Assembly: GCF_002224245.2 (NCBI RefSeq)
Contig: NZ_NKHK02000004.1
Location: 62,001-126,000, forward strand
DNA length: 64,000 nt
Direction: 5' to 3'
Source of the DNA: Moraxella sp. VT-16-12
Lineage (GTDB): Bacteria > Pseudomonadota > Gammaproteobacteria > Pseudomonadales > Moraxellaceae
Part shown: positions 36,790-47,608 of the stretch, in pieces
Position numbering within the stretch: the stretch's first letter is position 1
How the letters are laid out: every line of letters begins with the position of its first letter
Program-made: the position numbers and the translations under genes
Notes under the pieces: generated by a model
Databases searched by the model: none
Seen by the model: only the letters and a program-made list of their open reading frames with translations
What the model was told of the DNA's origin: nothing

Positions 36790-38802
36790 ATGAGCATATG
36801 GCAACTAACAACAAGCAAACGACACGCCCTAAGACAGCTAGGGCGATTGTGTCTTTTTGTTAAAAAATCCATGTTGTTCAATGCCATTTTTTTATATACC
36901 TGTTTGTTAAGACAGTTTGGTAAAAAAGTCAGTGTGGCGATTTTGGTATCGTCCATGATGACAACCTTGCCAGCACAGGCAGGCGTGTTTGACTCATTAC
37001 TAAAAATTCTACTGCCATTTTATAAAGGCAAACACAGCACCCAAGAACACACACAATCCCCACCTGCCCATGAAGAGCAGGAGTTAGTTACCACAGATGA
37101 GCCATCTCAGTCAAACGATGATGGTGTACAAAACACCCCTTCTTCATCAGACGATTTAAAAATACCTAGCATTTTATTAGACGATGTGTTAAGTGCAGAT
37201 GACACCACACCTGTGCTGGACGAGCCTGATTTGTACGCATTGCTTTTGGCGGAGTTTTATGCTGACCGTGGCGACATTGCACAGGCTTTGAGTATTTATA
37301 AGGCGGAGAGCTTTAAAAGAAATGCTACGGCTGTTTTTGAGCGGGCTTTGGCGTTATCAATAGAATATGAAGACCCCATTGAATCGCTGCATTTTGCAAC
37401 CGCTTGGCAGATGATAAATACCGACCATATCCCTGCATGGTTTTATGTGGCACATTTGGCATTAAAAGCCAAAGACTACAACCAAGCCACCCAAATGATT
37501 GCCATGATTTTGCAATATGATGATAGGGCGGATTTAACGCAGATTTTGACAGGGATTGTGCCCACCGACCATGCCGACCAACGCAATCTATTTTTTGCTT
37601 TACAAGAGCTGGATGATGATAATGCCGCCATCTCAGTATTAAGAGCAGGTTTGCTGTTTAATATGGGTGAGTATCCACCTGCACTGCTTCATGTTGATAA
37701 GGCATTGATGAGTGAGCCTAATAATCTGGCTTATATCAATCTAAAAGTAGATATTTTAAGGCAAGCAGGACGCCTTGATGAAATGTGGTCATTTATCCGT
37801 ACCAAGCGAAAACAGCTACCTGCCGAAAAAGAATTGCATTTGTATGAGATTCGTCATCACATAGAAAACGGTCAGCTAGAACAAGCGTGGCAACTTTTGC
37901 TGATTGCTCACAAGCAAACCAATAACCCAGAAGTTTCACTTTTGACGGCATTGGTTGGTATTGACAGTCATCATTTGGCACAAGCAAGCGACATATTAAA
38001 AGGGCTTGCCAAAAATCCTGAGTATGCCAGTCGAGCTAATTATTATTTGGGCATCAGCCACGAACGAAGTGGCGATGTTGATGCAGCACTTAGTTATTAT
38101 GAAAAAGTCAAAGACCGTGAACACGTTTTGGACGCACGCACCAAAGTGGTGGGGTTTTATTTGCTTCATAATGATGTGGATAAAGCAATGGCGACTTTGG
38201 TGCGACTGCGTGAAGAATATGAAGTATTTACCGCAGACAGTTATATTTTGCAGGCAGAGATTTTGATAAGTCAGGGCAAAAAAGACTTAGCCAGCGAGCT
38301 GTTAAGTAGTGCCAATCGTGAAAACCCTGACGATGACCGTTTGTTGTTTGCCAGTTATAAACTGTTAGAAAATGAGCTAAGTTTTGAAGACAAACGGGGT
38401 ACGTTGGATAAACTGCTTGCCATTGATCCTTATCATTTGGAGTATCAGCTTGCTGATGCCAAAGTTCGCTTGTTACAAAACCCAGACGACCAAGAAGCAC
38501 AAACCATCGCCACCAACATCAGTCAATTGGAAGTCAGCGATCCTGCTTATGACAGTCAGCTTCAACTTGATGCCTTGATGGTGCTTGCTCAGCTTGCCCA
38601 CACCAAAGGCGACTATCAAGCAGTTATTGATTATCTGCAAACCCCTTATGATGTTGAGCCAAGTTTGCCTGTGGGTATTATTCTGCTTAGAGCATATCAA
38701 GGCATGGGCAATGGCACAAAGGTGGCAGAGCTATTGGGCGAGTTACAACAGCGTTTTGCTTTTGGTCAAAATCGTACAGGCGTTGAAGCTCAGGAGTATT
38801 AA
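36790..38802 (+). CDS. TPR protein upstream of lolB
   Basis: Up to 670 residues. A hydrophobic segment AILVSSMMTTLPAQAG looks like a signal peptide but begins only near residue 50, so the true start may be an internal ATG (36871 or nearby) or the protein may be N-terminally anchored. An acidic low-complexity region (about 80-130) precedes many TPR-like helix pairs through the C-terminus (for example SRANYYLGISHERSGDVDAA). In pseudomonads and Acinetobacter a TPR protein also sits before lolB-ispE. Probably an exported scaffold for envelope assembly; function not established. Confidence 0.8.
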   Translation: MSIWQLTTSKRHALRQLGRLCLFVKKSMLFNAIFLYTCLLRQFGKKVSVAILVSSMMTTLPAQAGVFDSLLKILLPFYKGKHSTQEHTQSPPAHEEQELVTTDEPSQSNDDGVQNTPSSSDDLKIPSILLDDVLSADDTTPVLDEPDLYALLLAEFYADRGDIAQALSIYKAESFKRNATAVFERALALSIEYEDPIESLHFATAWQMINTDHIPAWFYVAHLALKAKDYNQATQMIAMILQYDDRADLTQILTGIVPTDHADQRNLFFALQELDDDNAAISVLRAGLLFNMGEYPPALLHVDKALMSEPNNLAYINLKVDILRQAGRLDEMWSFIRTKRKQLPAEKELHLYEIRHHIENGQLEQAWQLLLIAHKQTNNPEVSLLTALVGIDSHHLAQASDILKGLAKNPEYASRANYYLGISHERSGDVDAALSYYEKVKDREHVLDARTKVVGFYLLHNDVDKAMATLVRLREEYEVFTADSYILQAEILISQGKKDLASELLSSANRENPDDDRLLFASYKLLENELSFEDKRGTLDKLLAIDPYHLEYQLADAKVRLLQNPDDQEAQTIATNISQLEVSDPAYDSQLQLDALMVLAQLAHTKGDYQAVIDYLQTPYDVEPSLPVGIILLRAYQGMGNGTKVAELLGELQQRFAFGQNRTGVEAQEY

Positions 38803-38894
38803 ATGACCCATGAGTTTGCATTAAGCGTAAAACAAACGCATATTCATTAAGACCAATTTTAGCCAAAATCCACAATAAGACAATCAAAATCATC

Positions 38895-39503
38895 ATGCAA
38901 CAGCCACACCATTTTATCCATTCATTACGACCCAAATATCTAAAATACAGCACCATCTTAATGATGGGTATCCTGCTTGGGGCGTGCCAAACACTTCCTG
39001 TTGCGACCGCACCAAACACACACAACACGACCGATGGTGCGATGAGATTTGACATCACTGGCAAAATCGGCATCACCACCAAGACACATGAAGGCGTGCA
39101 AGCAGGCAGTGCTTTTTATACTTGGGGGCAAGATGATAAGCGGTTTGGGGTGGAGCTGACAGGGGCATTGGGCATGGGAGCGACCACCATCACGTTTGAT
39201 GGTCAAACTGCCACACTCACAAGCGAACGCACGGGGGTGATTACTGCTGATAGTCCTGAATCTTTGTTGTTTCGGGCGACAGGTTGGCAAGCTCCCATCA
39301 GTCAGCTGCCTTTTTGGGTGCTAGGTCGCACTTCTCCTGATGACGATACGCCAACTTACCAAGATGGCAGATTGACCCACAGTACTCATGGCGACTGGCA
39401 AGCAAATTTTGAATATCCAAAACACGCCATTTATCCTAGCCGACTTAGCATTCATCATGTGGACGGGCATAAGGTGGTGATGACCATCACGCATTTGCAA
39501 TGA
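38895..39503 (+). CDS. lolB: Outer-membrane lipoprotein receptor LolB
   Basis: 202 residues, itself a lipoprotein (lipobox LLGAC, Cys31, after a long 30-residue signal). The mature region shows the half-barrel pattern with AFYTWGQDDKRFGVEL and the TGWQAPISQLPFWVLG segment near LolB's protruding loop. It receives lipoproteins from LolA and inserts them into the outer membrane. BRO, the OmpA-like lipoprotein and ApbE in this window are possible clients. Genomic order TPR-lolB-ispE-tRNA(Gln)-prs is classic. Confidence 0.9.
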   Translation: MQQPHHFIHSLRPKYLKYSTILMMGILLGACQTLPVATAPNTHNTTDGAMRFDITGKIGITTKTHEGVQAGSAFYTWGQDDKRFGVELTGALGMGATTITFDGQTATLTSERTGVITADSPESLLFRATGWQAPISQLPFWVLGRTSPDDDTPTYQDGRLTHSTHGDWQANFEYPKHAIYPSRLSIHHVDGHKVVMTITHLQ

Positions 39504-39637
39504 TGGTTTTTGTCGTTGGGTTGATGTGCCTAAATTTTTAATATTTAAACAATTCAGCCCCCATAACATGACAGCTACATAAATACAAACACAGCCATAA
39601 AACACCAAAATCATCTTAACACACTCAGCGAGTTTTT

Positions 39638-40510
39638 ATGAAAACCATAGAGCTTTTTTCGCCAGCTAAAATCAATCTGTTTTTACACATCAATGCTCAG
39701 CGTGAAGATGGTTATCATGAATTACAAACGGTATTTCGTGCTTTGGATTTTGGTGATACACTCACCTTTCGTCAAAAAAGTGGCACGCAATTGGTAAATC
39801 TTTTGGGGGCAGATAATGTAGGTAATATGGCAGACAATCTCATCACCAAAGCAGTTAATGTGCTTGCCAAACAATTTCCTGCCTACGCATCGCCTGTGGA
39901 GATTGTGCTAGATAAAGTCATTCCCATGGGGGCAGGATTGGGTGGTGGTTCTAGTAACTGTGCGATGACACTGATTGCCATCAATGAGCTGTGGGGTCTG
40001 CATTTGGGGGTGAATGAGCTGATTAAAATTGCCAGTACGCTTGGGGCGGACGTGCCGTTTTTTGTGTTTGCACATCTGCACAAAACAGATGCTGTGGCGG
40101 TGGGTATTGGCGATAAACTCAGTCCGATTGATTTGCCACATCAGGACTATCTGCTGCTGATGCCAAAAGTGGCTGTCAGCACTGCCAAACTGTTTACGCA
40201 CCCCCATTTGGTAAAAAATACGCCCATCATTGATGACATCAATGGTCAAATAGAGCGGTTTTTGGATAATTTGCACGCGCCATTTCATAATGCGTTTGAG
40301 CACATTGTCATGGCAGCTGCTCCCATCAAACAAGCCCTTGATTATTTGCGCACGCTCCAAGCTCAAACCAATGCCACCGCTCGTTTAACAGGCACAGGTA
40401 GCACGGTGTTTTTGCCACTGCGATATACCCTAAATGACCATCAAATTCAATATATCATCAAACATGCCCCATGCCGAGCGGTAAAAGCAAGCTCATTATT
40501 TGGTGTATAA
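39638..40510 (+). CDS. ispE: 4-diphosphocytidyl-2-C-methyl-D-erythritol kinase
   Basis: 290 residues of the GHMP kinase family in the MEP isoprenoid pathway. N-terminal PAKINLFLHINAQREDGYHEL, the ATP loop PMGAGLGGGSSNCA (about 95-110) and C-terminal ARLTGTGSTVF are diagnostic. Shares the isoprenoid supply used for ubiquinone, linking it loosely to the hydroxylase at 61015. Confidence 0.96.
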   Translation: MKTIELFSPAKINLFLHINAQREDGYHELQTVFRALDFGDTLTFRQKSGTQLVNLLGADNVGNMADNLITKAVNVLAKQFPAYASPVEIVLDKVIPMGAGLGGGSSNCAMTLIAINELWGLHLGVNELIKIASTLGADVPFFVFAHLHKTDAVAVGIGDKLSPIDLPHQDYLLLMPKVAVSTAKLFTHPHLVKNTPIIDDINGQIERFLDNLHAPFHNAFEHIVMAAAPIKQALDYLRTLQAQTNATARLTGTGSTVFLPLRYTLNDHQIQYIIKHAPCRAVKASSLFGV

Positions 40511-40554
40511 AATCAGTAAGTTATAAAATTTTTTAAAAAATATCCAAAAATTAC

Positions 40555-40582
40555 TTGCTATTTTAAAAAGCTTAGGTATAAT
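40555..40582 (+). promoter_or_regulatory. tRNA-Gln promoter
   Basis: TTGCTA (40555-40560), 16 bases, TATAAT (40577-40582), 13 bases before the tRNA. Confidence 0.65.
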
Positions 40583-40595
40583 ATGCCCCCTATAC

Positions 40596-40671
40596 AGGGG
40601 TATCGCCAAGTTGGTAAGGCATCAGGTTTTGATCCTGACATTCGTTGGTTCGAGTCCAGCTACCCCTGCCA
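40596..40671 (+). tRNA. tRNA-Gln (anticodon TTG)
   Basis: 76 bases with encoded CCA. Acceptor AGGGGTA pairs with TACCCCT, and the anticodon loop is TTTTGAT with TTG. The T-loop GGTTCGAGTCC is normal. Position between ispE and prs matches other gammaproteobacteria. The A1-U72 pair is weak, a usual glutamine-tRNA feature. Confidence 0.96.
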
Positions 40672-40676
40672 TATTT

Positions 40677-40707
40677 AAAACCAATCTTTAATGATTGGTT
40701 TTTTTGT
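40677..40707 (+). terminator. Terminator after tRNA-Gln
   Basis: AAAACCAATC (40677-40686) with GATTGGTTTT (40693-40702), 6-base loop, then TTT and more T. Confidence 0.88.
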
Positions 40708-40813
40708 TTTTATGATAAATCATTCTTGGCATTTCTTTTTGTGATTTTTGGGTAAAAATGATAAAATAATGGGTGCTAAACCTATTTTTTCATTGTCCAA
40801 CCTAGGATTTTTT

Positions 40814-41764
40814 ATGTCATATATGGCTGTCTTTTCAGGTAGTGCCAATCCTGAGCTTGCCCAAACTGTTGCCAATCACCTACACATTCCACTTAGTAAA
40901 GCAAATATTAACCGTTTTTCTGATGGTGAGATTGCTGTTGAAATCAAAGAAAATGTGCGTGGCAAAGATGTGTTTATTTTACAGCCCACCTGTGCCCCAA
41001 CCAATGACCATTTGATGGAAGTGGTGCTGTTGGCTGATGCGTTACGCCGTTCTAGTGCTGGGCGAATTACCGCTGTCATTCCTTATTTTGGATATGCTCG
41101 TCAAGACCGCCGTAGCCGTTCTGCTCGTGTGCCAATCTCTGCTCGTGTGGTGGCAGATATGTTGTCTATTGGTGGCATTGACCGTGTGATGGTGGTGGAT
41201 TTGCACGCCGACCAAATTCAAGGGTTCTTTGACATTCCTGTGGATAATCTGTATGGCACGCCCATTTTGTTAAATGATTTAAAACAGCAAAATTATGAAA
41301 ATTTGATGGTGGTATCCCCTGACGTTGGTGGGGTGGTGCGAGCAAGAGCCATGGCAAAATCTTTGGGCGATACTGACCTTGCCATTATTGATAAACGCCG
41401 AGCTCGTGCCAATGAATCAGAAGTCATGCACATCATTGGCGATGTTAAAGACCGTGATTGTGTGATTGTAGATGACATTGTTGATACCGCAGGCACTTTG
41501 TGTAAAGCTGCCCAAGCCCTAAAAGACAAAGGGGCAAGACGTGTGGTGGGTTATATCACGCACCCTGTACTGTCAGGCAAGGCGGTAGAGACCATTACAA
41601 ATTCTGCCTTGGATGAGATTGTGGTTACAGACACCATTCCTTTAAATGACAAAGCCAAGGCGTGTCCAAAAATCCGCCAAGTGTCTATCGCACCCATGCT
41701 TGCTGAGAGCCTTCGCCGTATCAATAACGAAGAGTCCATCAGTGCCATGTTTGACTATGACTGA
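40814..41764 (+). CDS. prs: Ribose-phosphate pyrophosphokinase
   Basis: 316 residues from ATG 40814, with GGA 7 bases upstream; the frame is open to 40748 but that region is the end of the previous terminator area. It makes PRPP from ribose-5-phosphate and ATP. The flexible loop has [20 protein letters not shown], and the PRPP site [13 protein letters not shown] is perfect. Length is typical. Confidence 0.97.
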   Translation: MSYMAVFSGSANPELAQTVANHLHIPLSKANINRFSDGEIAVEIKENVRGKDVFILQPTCAPTNDHLMEVVLLADALRRSSAGRITAVIPYFGYARQDRRSRSARVPISARVVADMLSIGGIDRVMVVDLHADQIQGFFDIPVDNLYGTPILLNDLKQQNYENLMVVSPDVGGVVRARAMAKSLGDTDLAIIDKRRARANESEVMHIIGDVKDRDCVIVDDIVDTAGTLCKAAQALKDKGARRVVGYITHPVLSGKAVETITNSALDEIVVTDTIPLNDKAKACPKIRQVSIAPMLAESLRRINNEESISAMFDYD

Positions 41765-41772
41765 TGACAGCC

Positions 41773-41799
41773 AAAACCGTCCTAAGGGCGGTTTTTTTT
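41773..41799 (+). terminator. Terminator after prs
   Basis: AAAACCGTCC (41773-41782) with GGGCGGTTTT (one G-U pair), loop TAA, then T-run to 41799. Confidence 0.9.
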
Positions 41800-41818
41800 A
41801 AAATATTTTTAAAAATGC

Positions 41819-41846
41819 TTGACAGTCTTAAAGATTGTGTTATAAT
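41819..41846 (+). promoter_or_regulatory. Initiator tRNA promoter
   Basis: Consensus TTGACA (41819-41824), 16 bases, TATAAT (41841-41846), the strongest promoter seen in the window. Confidence 0.8.
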
Positions 41847-41861
41847 GGCGTTCTAAATTGA

Positions 41862-41938
<77 letters not shown>

Positions 41939-41948
41939 TATTTAAAAT

Positions 41949-41971
41949 CCTTATCTGATGATAAGGTTTTT
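41949..41971 (+). terminator. Terminator after tRNA-fMet
   Basis: CCTTATC (41949-41955) with GATAAGG (41960-41966), loop TGAT, then TTTTT. A second hairpin (TTTTTATC/GATAAAAA) follows directly. Confidence 0.8.
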
Positions 41972-42006
41972 ATCTTTTGATAAAAACTCGGCTGATTTTG
42001 ACACTT

Positions 42007-42034
42007 AAAGCCCGCCTAGATTGTGGGCTTTTTT
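42007..42034 (+). terminator. Second terminator before rimP
   Basis: AAAGCCC (42007-42013) with GGGCTTT (42025-42031), then TTT. Together with the previous hairpins it insulates the rimP operon from the strong tRNA promoter, unlike E. coli where the tRNA and nusA are co-transcribed. Confidence 0.7.
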
Positions 42035-42132
42035 GCACTTGTCATTTAGGTTTTTGGCAAATTTATGTTAGAATGAGCATGTCGGCGTGTTGATATTTGT
42101 CTGTTTTTTAGATAAAAACACGTTTGTGGTTG

Positions 42133-42160
42133 TTGATTTGCCATGATAAATGTGTATAAA
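42133..42160 (+). promoter_or_regulatory. rimP operon promoter candidate
   Basis: TTGATT (42133-42138), 16 bases, TATAAA (42155-42160), 41 bases before rimP. Confidence 0.45.
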
Positions 42161-42200
42161 AGTTCAGCATACTCTTTGATTTTTAAGGATAAGCCATTAG

Positions 42201-42698
42201 ATGAAACCTTCTTCTAAAATTTTAGAACTTTCCCAAATCATCGCCCCTGCCGTGCGTGCGTGTGGTGTGGAGCTTTGGGGGATTGAATTTATGCCACAAG
42301 GGCGTAAATCTTTGCTAAGAATTTATATTGAAGTCAATGCTGAGCAACGCAATCTTGGTGAACACATTACCATAGAAGACTGCTCGGCGGTCAATCATCA
42401 GGTGTCAGGCGTGTTGGACGTGCATGACCCCATTGCAGGTGAGTATGTATTAGAAGTGTCAAGTCCGGGTTTTGACCGTCCATTATTTACCCCTGAGCAG
42501 GTGGCGATGTTTGTTGGTGAGATGGTGAGCTTGCGTTTGATTCATGCCATCGGTCAAGGCGACAGCAAACGCCGTAAAGTAACAGGTCGCTTGATGGAAA
42601 CAAACGACACTCATATGAAAGTTGTTACCGAAGATAAACTGGCATTTGACATCGCTTTTGATAATGTGGATAAGGCTCATCTGATTTATCAAGATTGA
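42201..42698 (+). CDS. rimP: Ribosome maturation factor RimP
   Basis: 165 residues. The N-terminal KH-like domain contains [23 protein letters not shown] and the central signature [11 protein letters not shown] matches the YhbC/RimP family. It acts in 30S subunit maturation with RbfA (47207) and the r-proteins. First gene of rimP-nusA-infB. Confidence 0.96.
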   Translation: MKPSSKILELSQIIAPAVRACGVELWGIEFMPQGRKSLLRIYIEVNAEQRNLGEHITIEDCSAVNHQVSGVLDVHDPIAGEYVLEVSSPGFDRPLFTPEQVAMFVGEMVSLRLIHAIGQGDSKRRKVTGRLMETNDTHMKVVTEDKLAFDIAFDNVDKAHLIYQD

Positions 42699-42739
42699 TT
42701 TTAAATTAAAATACACAGAATAAACACAAAGGTGAACCC

Positions 42740-44221
42740 ATGAGTCGTGAGATTTTAACCGTTGTTGAGACAGTTAGTAATGAAAAAGGCTTAGACCCAG
42801 AAGATGTTTTTCAAGCGATTGAGCAGGCACTTGTTTTTTCCACCAAGAAAAAAGTCTATACCGAACAGCCAGAAGTTGCCATTCGTGTTGCCATCAACCG
42901 CAAAACAGGTGAGTATGACACTTATCGTTTTTGGACGGTGGTGGCAGATGAAGACCATGAAATGCCTGCTTGTCAAAAAGCCATTAGTGATTTGGACGAA
43001 AATGAATATCAAATTGGCGATGTGATTGAAGAGCAGATTGAGTCTATTGAGTTTGGGCGGATTGCAGCAACCCAAGCCAAGCAAGTGATTATCCAAAAAA
43101 TCCGTGAAGCAGAGCGGGCGTTGATTGCCGATGCTTTTGAAGCTCGTGTGGGTGAGTTGGTTACAGGAGAAGTTAAAAAACAAAGCCGTGATGGTTATGT
43201 GATTGATTTAGGTGATGGAGCGGAAGGCTATTTGCCAAAAGACCAAGCCTTGCCCCGTGAAGTGTTGCGTACAAAATCGCGTGTTACTTGTTTGCTTGCA
43301 CAGGTAAACCGAGACAATCGTGGCTCTCAAATTTTGTTATCACGTGCCAGCAAAGAGATGCTCAAAGCTTTGATGACCAAAGAAGTGCCAGAGATTGGCG
43401 AAGGAATTATTGAGATTCGTGATGTGGCTCGTCTGCCGGGATTGCGTGCCAAGGTGTCAGTAAAAACTCATGACAACCGCATTGACCCTGTGGGTGCGTG
43501 TATTGGTATGCGTGGTACTCGTATCCAAGCGGTACAAGGTGAGCTTGATGGAGAGCGTATCGATGTGGTGGTGTGGAGTGATGATGCTGCCCAATATATC
43601 ATCAGTGCGTTAGAGCCTGCGGACGTATCTAGTATCGTGCTTGATGAAGACAATCAAACGGCTGACATCATTTTTGCAACCAATGACCAGCTTGCTCGTG
43701 CCATTGGTTCACAAGGGCAAAACGTTCGTTTGGCGTCTGATTTGACAGGCTACAAATTAAACATGATGCTAGAATCTGAATATGCTGAACGTCAAGCCAC
43801 CGAAAGCCAAGCCATCATTGAGATGTTTTATGAGCGTTTGGAAGTGGATAAGGATTTGGCAGAAGCATTGGTGGAAGTTGGCTTTAAAAATATTGAAGAA
43901 GTCGCTTATGTGCCTGCCGAGACCTTTTATGACATTGAAGGTCTTGATGATGAAGTGATTGGCATGATTCAAGAGCGTGCCAAAGAAGTGGTGATTGCTG
44001 ATGAGTTACTTCGCCAACAAAACATCAAAGAGCCAAGTGGTGAGCTACTTGCCTTAGAAGATATGACGCCTGCAATTGCTTATAAACTGGCTGAGCGTGA
44101 TATTTTGACACTAGATGACCTAGCTGAACAGGCGATTTTTGATATTGAAGATATTGAAGGGCTAGGAAGTGAGTTGGCTGGCAAACTTATCATGAATGCT
44201 CGCCAATCGTGGTTTGACTGA
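42740..44221 (+). CDS. nusA: Transcription termination/antitermination protein NusA
   Basis: 493 residues. Order: N-terminal RNAP-binding domain (about 1-130), S1 domain (about 135-200, VTGEVKKQSRDGYVIDLGDG), two KH domains (GACIGMRGTRIQAVQGEL; RAIGSQGQNVRLAS) and two C-terminal acidic repeats (about 360-490). Works with NusG, NusB and S10 (rpsJ in this window). Confidence 0.97.
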   Translation: MSREILTVVETVSNEKGLDPEDVFQAIEQALVFSTKKKVYTEQPEVAIRVAINRKTGEYDTYRFWTVVADEDHEMPACQKAISDLDENEYQIGDVIEEQIESIEFGRIAATQAKQVIIQKIREAERALIADAFEARVGELVTGEVKKQSRDGYVIDLGDGAEGYLPKDQALPREVLRTKSRVTCLLAQVNRDNRGSQILLSRASKEMLKALMTKEVPEIGEGIIEIRDVARLPGLRAKVSVKTHDNRIDPVGACIGMRGTRIQAVQGELDGERIDVVVWSDDAAQYIISALEPADVSSIVLDEDNQTADIIFATNDQLARAIGSQGQNVRLASDLTGYKLNMMLESEYAERQATESQAIIEMFYERLEVDKDLAEALVEVGFKNIEEVAYVPAETFYDIEGLDDEVIGMIQERAKEVVIADELLRQQNIKEPSGELLALEDMTPAIAYKLAERDILTLDDLAEQAIFDIEDIEGLGSELAGKLIMNARQSWFD

Positions 44222-44286
44222 CCATGAGAACGTCAGTATGTGTGCATATTGATGGACATCAGTCATGAATATGCTCAGCGATTAAC

Positions 44287-44341
44287 TGCCAAATCCACCT
44301 AAACAGGATTTGGCACATATTAGGGCAACAGTATTTGTTGC
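44287..44341 (+). promoter_or_regulatory. Two stem-loops in the infB leader
   Basis: TGCCAAATCC (44287-44296) with GGATTTGGCA (44306-44315), ten exact pairs and a 9-base loop; GCAACA (44325-44330) with TGTTGC (44336-44341), loop 5. They occupy the 156-base nusA-infB gap. No T-run follows either stem, so they look like mRNA processing or stability elements. Confidence 0.6.
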
Positions 44342-44377
44342 GACATTTGTCAAATTTAAAAAATTTTAGGTAACACA

Positions 44378-47137
44378 ATGGCAGAAAAAACCGTCAAAGA
44401 GTTGGCAAAACTCTCCAAAAAAACCCCTGAGGCTCTTTTGGCTCAGCTAAAAGAAGCTGGTCTATCCATGCGTGGCGAAAATGACGTGGTGAGTGATAGC
44501 GAGCAAGAGCAACTGGTGGCATTCTTAAAAACAAGCCACGGCGACAAACCCAAATCTCGCATTAGCTTAAAATCTAAAACCACCACCACCGCTAAAATTA
44601 CCGACACAAGCGGTAAAGCCAAAAAAGTCAATGTGGTAAAATCAAAAAATTTGGTGTTTGAAAAACCTGATGTTGCAAAAATCAGCGAAGATGCCACCAA
44701 AGCCAAACAAGCCCAAGCAGAAGCTCGCATTAAAGAGCTAGAAGCCAAACAAGCCGAAGAACGTAGCAAAAAACAAGCCCAAGAACGCCAAGAAGCTGTG
44801 CTTGCGTCCATGCGTGCCAATAGTGGTTCGGCTGAAAAAGCCAGTCAGCCAACTGCATCTGTGGTTGTCAAAAAAATCAAAAAAGATGATGACAAATCAA
44901 ACAGCGTGGTCAGTGCCAGCACGGTGAAAAAAGCCAATAAAGCTGACAAAGCCGACAAAAAACCCGCCACCAAAAAACCTACCAAACAAGAAACAGCGGC
45001 TGAAAAAGAAGCTCGTAAACTTCGTGAGGCCGAAGAGCAAAGACTGCGTGAGATAGAAGCCCAAAACCGCCGTAAAGCCGCCATTGATGCCCAAAATCGC
45101 ACGTTGGAGCAGATGAAACAAATGGCAAGTCAGTATGATGACAAAGAAGACACATCAAGTGCGGTGGTGCGCCATAAAGATGAGCCACTTGCCAAGGGGC
45201 TTGTTGGGGCAGCACTAGAAGAGTCTTTTGAGAAAGAACGCCGTGAGATTAAGCGTGGCGGTGGTGGCAACAGAAGCAAAACTGGCAAGAAAAAAGGCAA
45301 AGAAGAGCTTGAAATCAAAACCAAAACTCGTGGTCTAAAATCATCACAAGCAGGCAAACATAAGTTTGAGATGCCCGTAGAAAAAATCGTCTATAATGTG
45401 GAGATTGGCGAGAGCATTGTGGTTTCTGACCTTGCCCAAAAAATGGCGGTCAAAGTGCGTGAAGTCATCAAGACATTGATGAAAATGGGCGAGATGGTGC
45501 GTGAATCTGATACCATTGACCAAGATACCGCAGGGCTTGTGGTGGAAGAGTTTGGGCATAATTTGGTATTGGTGTCTGATACCAAGCTAGAAGATGACCT
45601 ACAAGAGTCAGTGGACGAAAAACAAGGCAACGTTCAGACTCGCCCCCCTGTCGTTACCATCATGGGGCACGTTGACCACGGTAAGACATCATTGCTTGAT
45701 AAAATCCGTGAAACCAAAGTTGCCATTGGTGAAGCAGGTGGCATTACTCAGCATATCGGTGCCTATCATGTCAAAACTGAGCGTGGTGTGATTACCTTTC
45801 TTGACACGCCCGGACACGCCGCCTTTACTGCCATGCGTTCTCGTGGGGCAAAGGTAACTGACATTGTGGTGTTGGTCGTGGCGGCTGATGATGGCGTGAT
45901 GCCACAAACCATTGAAGCGATTGACCACGCACGAGCAGCGGGCACGCCGATTATTGTCGCCATGAACAAGATGGACAAAGAAGGCATTGACCCTGAACGT
46001 GTGCTTAACGAGCTGTCTGTTAAAGAAATCATCACAGACGCATGGGGCGGAGACACATCACTGGTGAAGGTTTCTGCCAAAAAAGGCACGGGCATTGATG
46101 AGCTGTTAGAAACCATCAGCATTCAAGCTGAAATCATGGAGCTAACTGCCCCTGTGGACGGTTCAGCGCAGGGTTTTGTGATTGAATCACGCCTTGATAA
46201 GGGTCGTGGTGCAGTGGCAAGTCTGTTGGTTAAAAAAGGCACCTTAAAACAAGGCGATTTGGTTTTAGCAGGGGAGTTTTATGGCAAAGTGCGTGCGATG
46301 ACGGATGAAAATGGTCAGCGTATCAAATCGGCAGGACCTTCCATTCCTGTGGAGATTTTGGGTTTGCCTGATGCTCCTATGGCAGGCTCTGAGTTTTTGG
46401 TGGTTTCTGATGAGAAAAAAGCTCGTGAAGTGGCAGATTTTCGTATCGCTCGTGAGCGCGAACGCCTATTGGAACGCCAAAACAAAATGCGTCTTGAAAA
46501 TATGTTTGAAAACATGGGCAAAGAAGCTGCCACTTTGAACATTATCCTAAAAACAGACGTGCGTGGTACGTTAGATGCCCTGACAGGGGCATTAAATGAG
46601 CTTTCTACTGATGAAGTCAAAGTGCGTATCATCAGCTCTGGTGTGGGCGCGATTAGTGAATCGGATGTGATTTTGGCAGAATCTAGTGAAGCGGTACTAC
46701 TAGGGTTTAACGTGCGTGCTGACACCGCAGGCAAGCGTAAAGCAGACGAAGCGGGCATTGACATTCGTTATTATAGCGTGATTTATGGCTTGATAGACGA
46801 TGTTAAATTGGCGATGAGTGGTATGCTTGCCCCTGAACACCGTGAGCAAATTTTGGGCATTGCACAGGTGCGTGAAGTCTTCCGTTCTAGCAAATTTGGG
46901 GCGGCAGCAGGCTGTATGGTGCAAGAAGGTGTCATTTATCGCAACAAACCAATCCGAGTCTTGCGTGATGATAAGGTCATCTTTACAGGTCAATTACAAT
47001 CACTACGCCGTTATAAAGACGACGTTACCGAAGTCAAAGCTGGCATGGAGTGTGGTTTGGCGGTGAAAGGTTATGAAGTCATGGCAGGTGATTTGATTGA
47101 AGTGTATGAGATTCATGAAGTCAAGCGTGAACTGTAA
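44378..47137 (+). CDS. infB: Translation initiation factor IF-2
   Basis: 919 residues. A long Lys/Glu-rich N-terminal region (about 50-330) contains many KA, KQ and EAEE repeats. The GTPase domain follows with G1 [11 protein letters not shown]3 DTPGHAAF and G4 NKMDKEG, and then domains II-IV binding fMet-tRNA. The initiator tRNA at 41862 is its direct ligand. An internal start for a shorter IF2 form is possible but not evident. Confidence 0.97.
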   Translation: MAEKTVKELAKLSKKTPEALLAQLKEAGLSMRGENDVVSDSEQEQLVAFLKTSHGDKPKSRISLKSKTTTTAKITDTSGKAKKVNVVKSKNLVFEKPDVAKISEDATKAKQAQAEARIKELEAKQAEERSKKQAQERQEAVLASMRANSGSAEKASQPTASVVVKKIKKDDDKSNSVVSASTVKKANKADKADKKPATKKPTKQETAAEKEARKLREAEEQRLREIEAQNRRKAAIDAQNRTLEQMKQMASQYDDKEDTSSAVVRHKDEPLAKGLVGAALEESFEKERREIKRGGGGNRSKTGKKKGKEELEIKTKTRGLKSSQAGKHKFEMPVEKIVYNVEIGESIVVSDLAQKMAVKVREVIKTLMKMGEMVRESDTIDQDTAGLVVEEFGHNLVLVSDTKLEDDLQESVDEKQGNVQTRPPVVTIMGHVDHGKTSLLDKIRETKVAIGEAGGITQHIGAYHVKTERGVITFLDTPGHAAFTAMRSRGAKVTDIVVLVVAADDGVMPQTIEAIDHARAAGTPIIVAMNKMDKEGIDPERVLNELSVKEIITDAWGGDTSLVKVSAKKGTGIDELLETISIQAEIMELTAPVDGSAQGFVIESRLDKGRGAVASLLVKKGTLKQGDLVLAGEFYGKVRAMTDENGQRIKSAGPSIPVEILGLPDAPMAGSEFLVVSDEKKAREVADFRIARERERLLERQNKMRLENMFENMGKEAATLNIILKTDVRGTLDALTGALNELSTDEVKVRIISSGVGAISESDVILAESSEAVLLGFNVRADTAGKRKADEAGIDIRYYSVIYGLIDDVKLAMSGMLAPEHREQILGIAQVREVFRSSKFGAAAGCMVQEGVIYRNKPIRVLRDDKVIFTGQLQSLRRYKDDVTEVKAGMECGLAVKGYEVMAGDLIEVYEIHEVKREL

Positions 47138-47151
47138 CCCAAATAAAAAAC

Positions 47152-47176
47152 AAAGCCCCACCAAGTGTGGGGTTTT
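47152..47176 (+). terminator. Terminator after infB
   Basis: CCCCAC (47156-47161) with GTGGGG (47167-47172), loop CAAGT, then TTTT. Moderate; rbfA follows 31 bases later and may be reached by read-through. Confidence 0.6.
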
Positions 47177-47206
47177 AGCCATCAATATATCAAATAGGAA
47201 ATAATC

Positions 47207-47608
47207 ATGAACCAACGCCTACAACGCTTAGCTGACCAAATTCAGCGTGCTTTGTCAGTACTTATCCGTGATGAGATTAACGACCCGCGTCTGACAGGCT
47301 TTGTTACCATTTCTGCTGTCAAAATCAGCCCTGATTTGGGTTATGCTGATGTGTATGTAACGATTTTGGAGCCGTCCCAAGATGGCGGTATGAACAAAGA
47401 AGCCCATCAAGAAAGTCTTAATGTGTTAAAAAATGCGTCAGGATTTTTACGCACACAACTGTCGCAAACCATGAAAACTCGCACCACACCACGTCTTAGA
47501 TTTCATTATGATGAAGTGGTCGCTCATGGCAATCACATGATGAATCTGGTCAATCAAGCCATGCAAAAAACCGCCACCACTTCTGATGATACTGTGGATG
47601 ATGTGTGA
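47207..47608 (+). CDS. rbfA: Ribosome-binding factor A
   Basis: 133 residues, KH-like fold with RDEINDPRLTGFVTISAVKISPDL near the start and RTTPRLRFHYDE later. It binds the 30S subunit for 16S 5' end maturation. AGGAAAT ribosome site. Its TGA overlaps the truB ATG. Confidence 0.95.
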   Translation: MNQRLQRLADQIQRALSVLIRDEINDPRLTGFVTISAVKISPDLGYADVYVTILEPSQDGGMNKEAHQESLNVLKNASGFLRTQLSQTMKTRTTPRLRFHYDEVVAHGNHMMNLVNQAMQKTATTSDDTVDDV

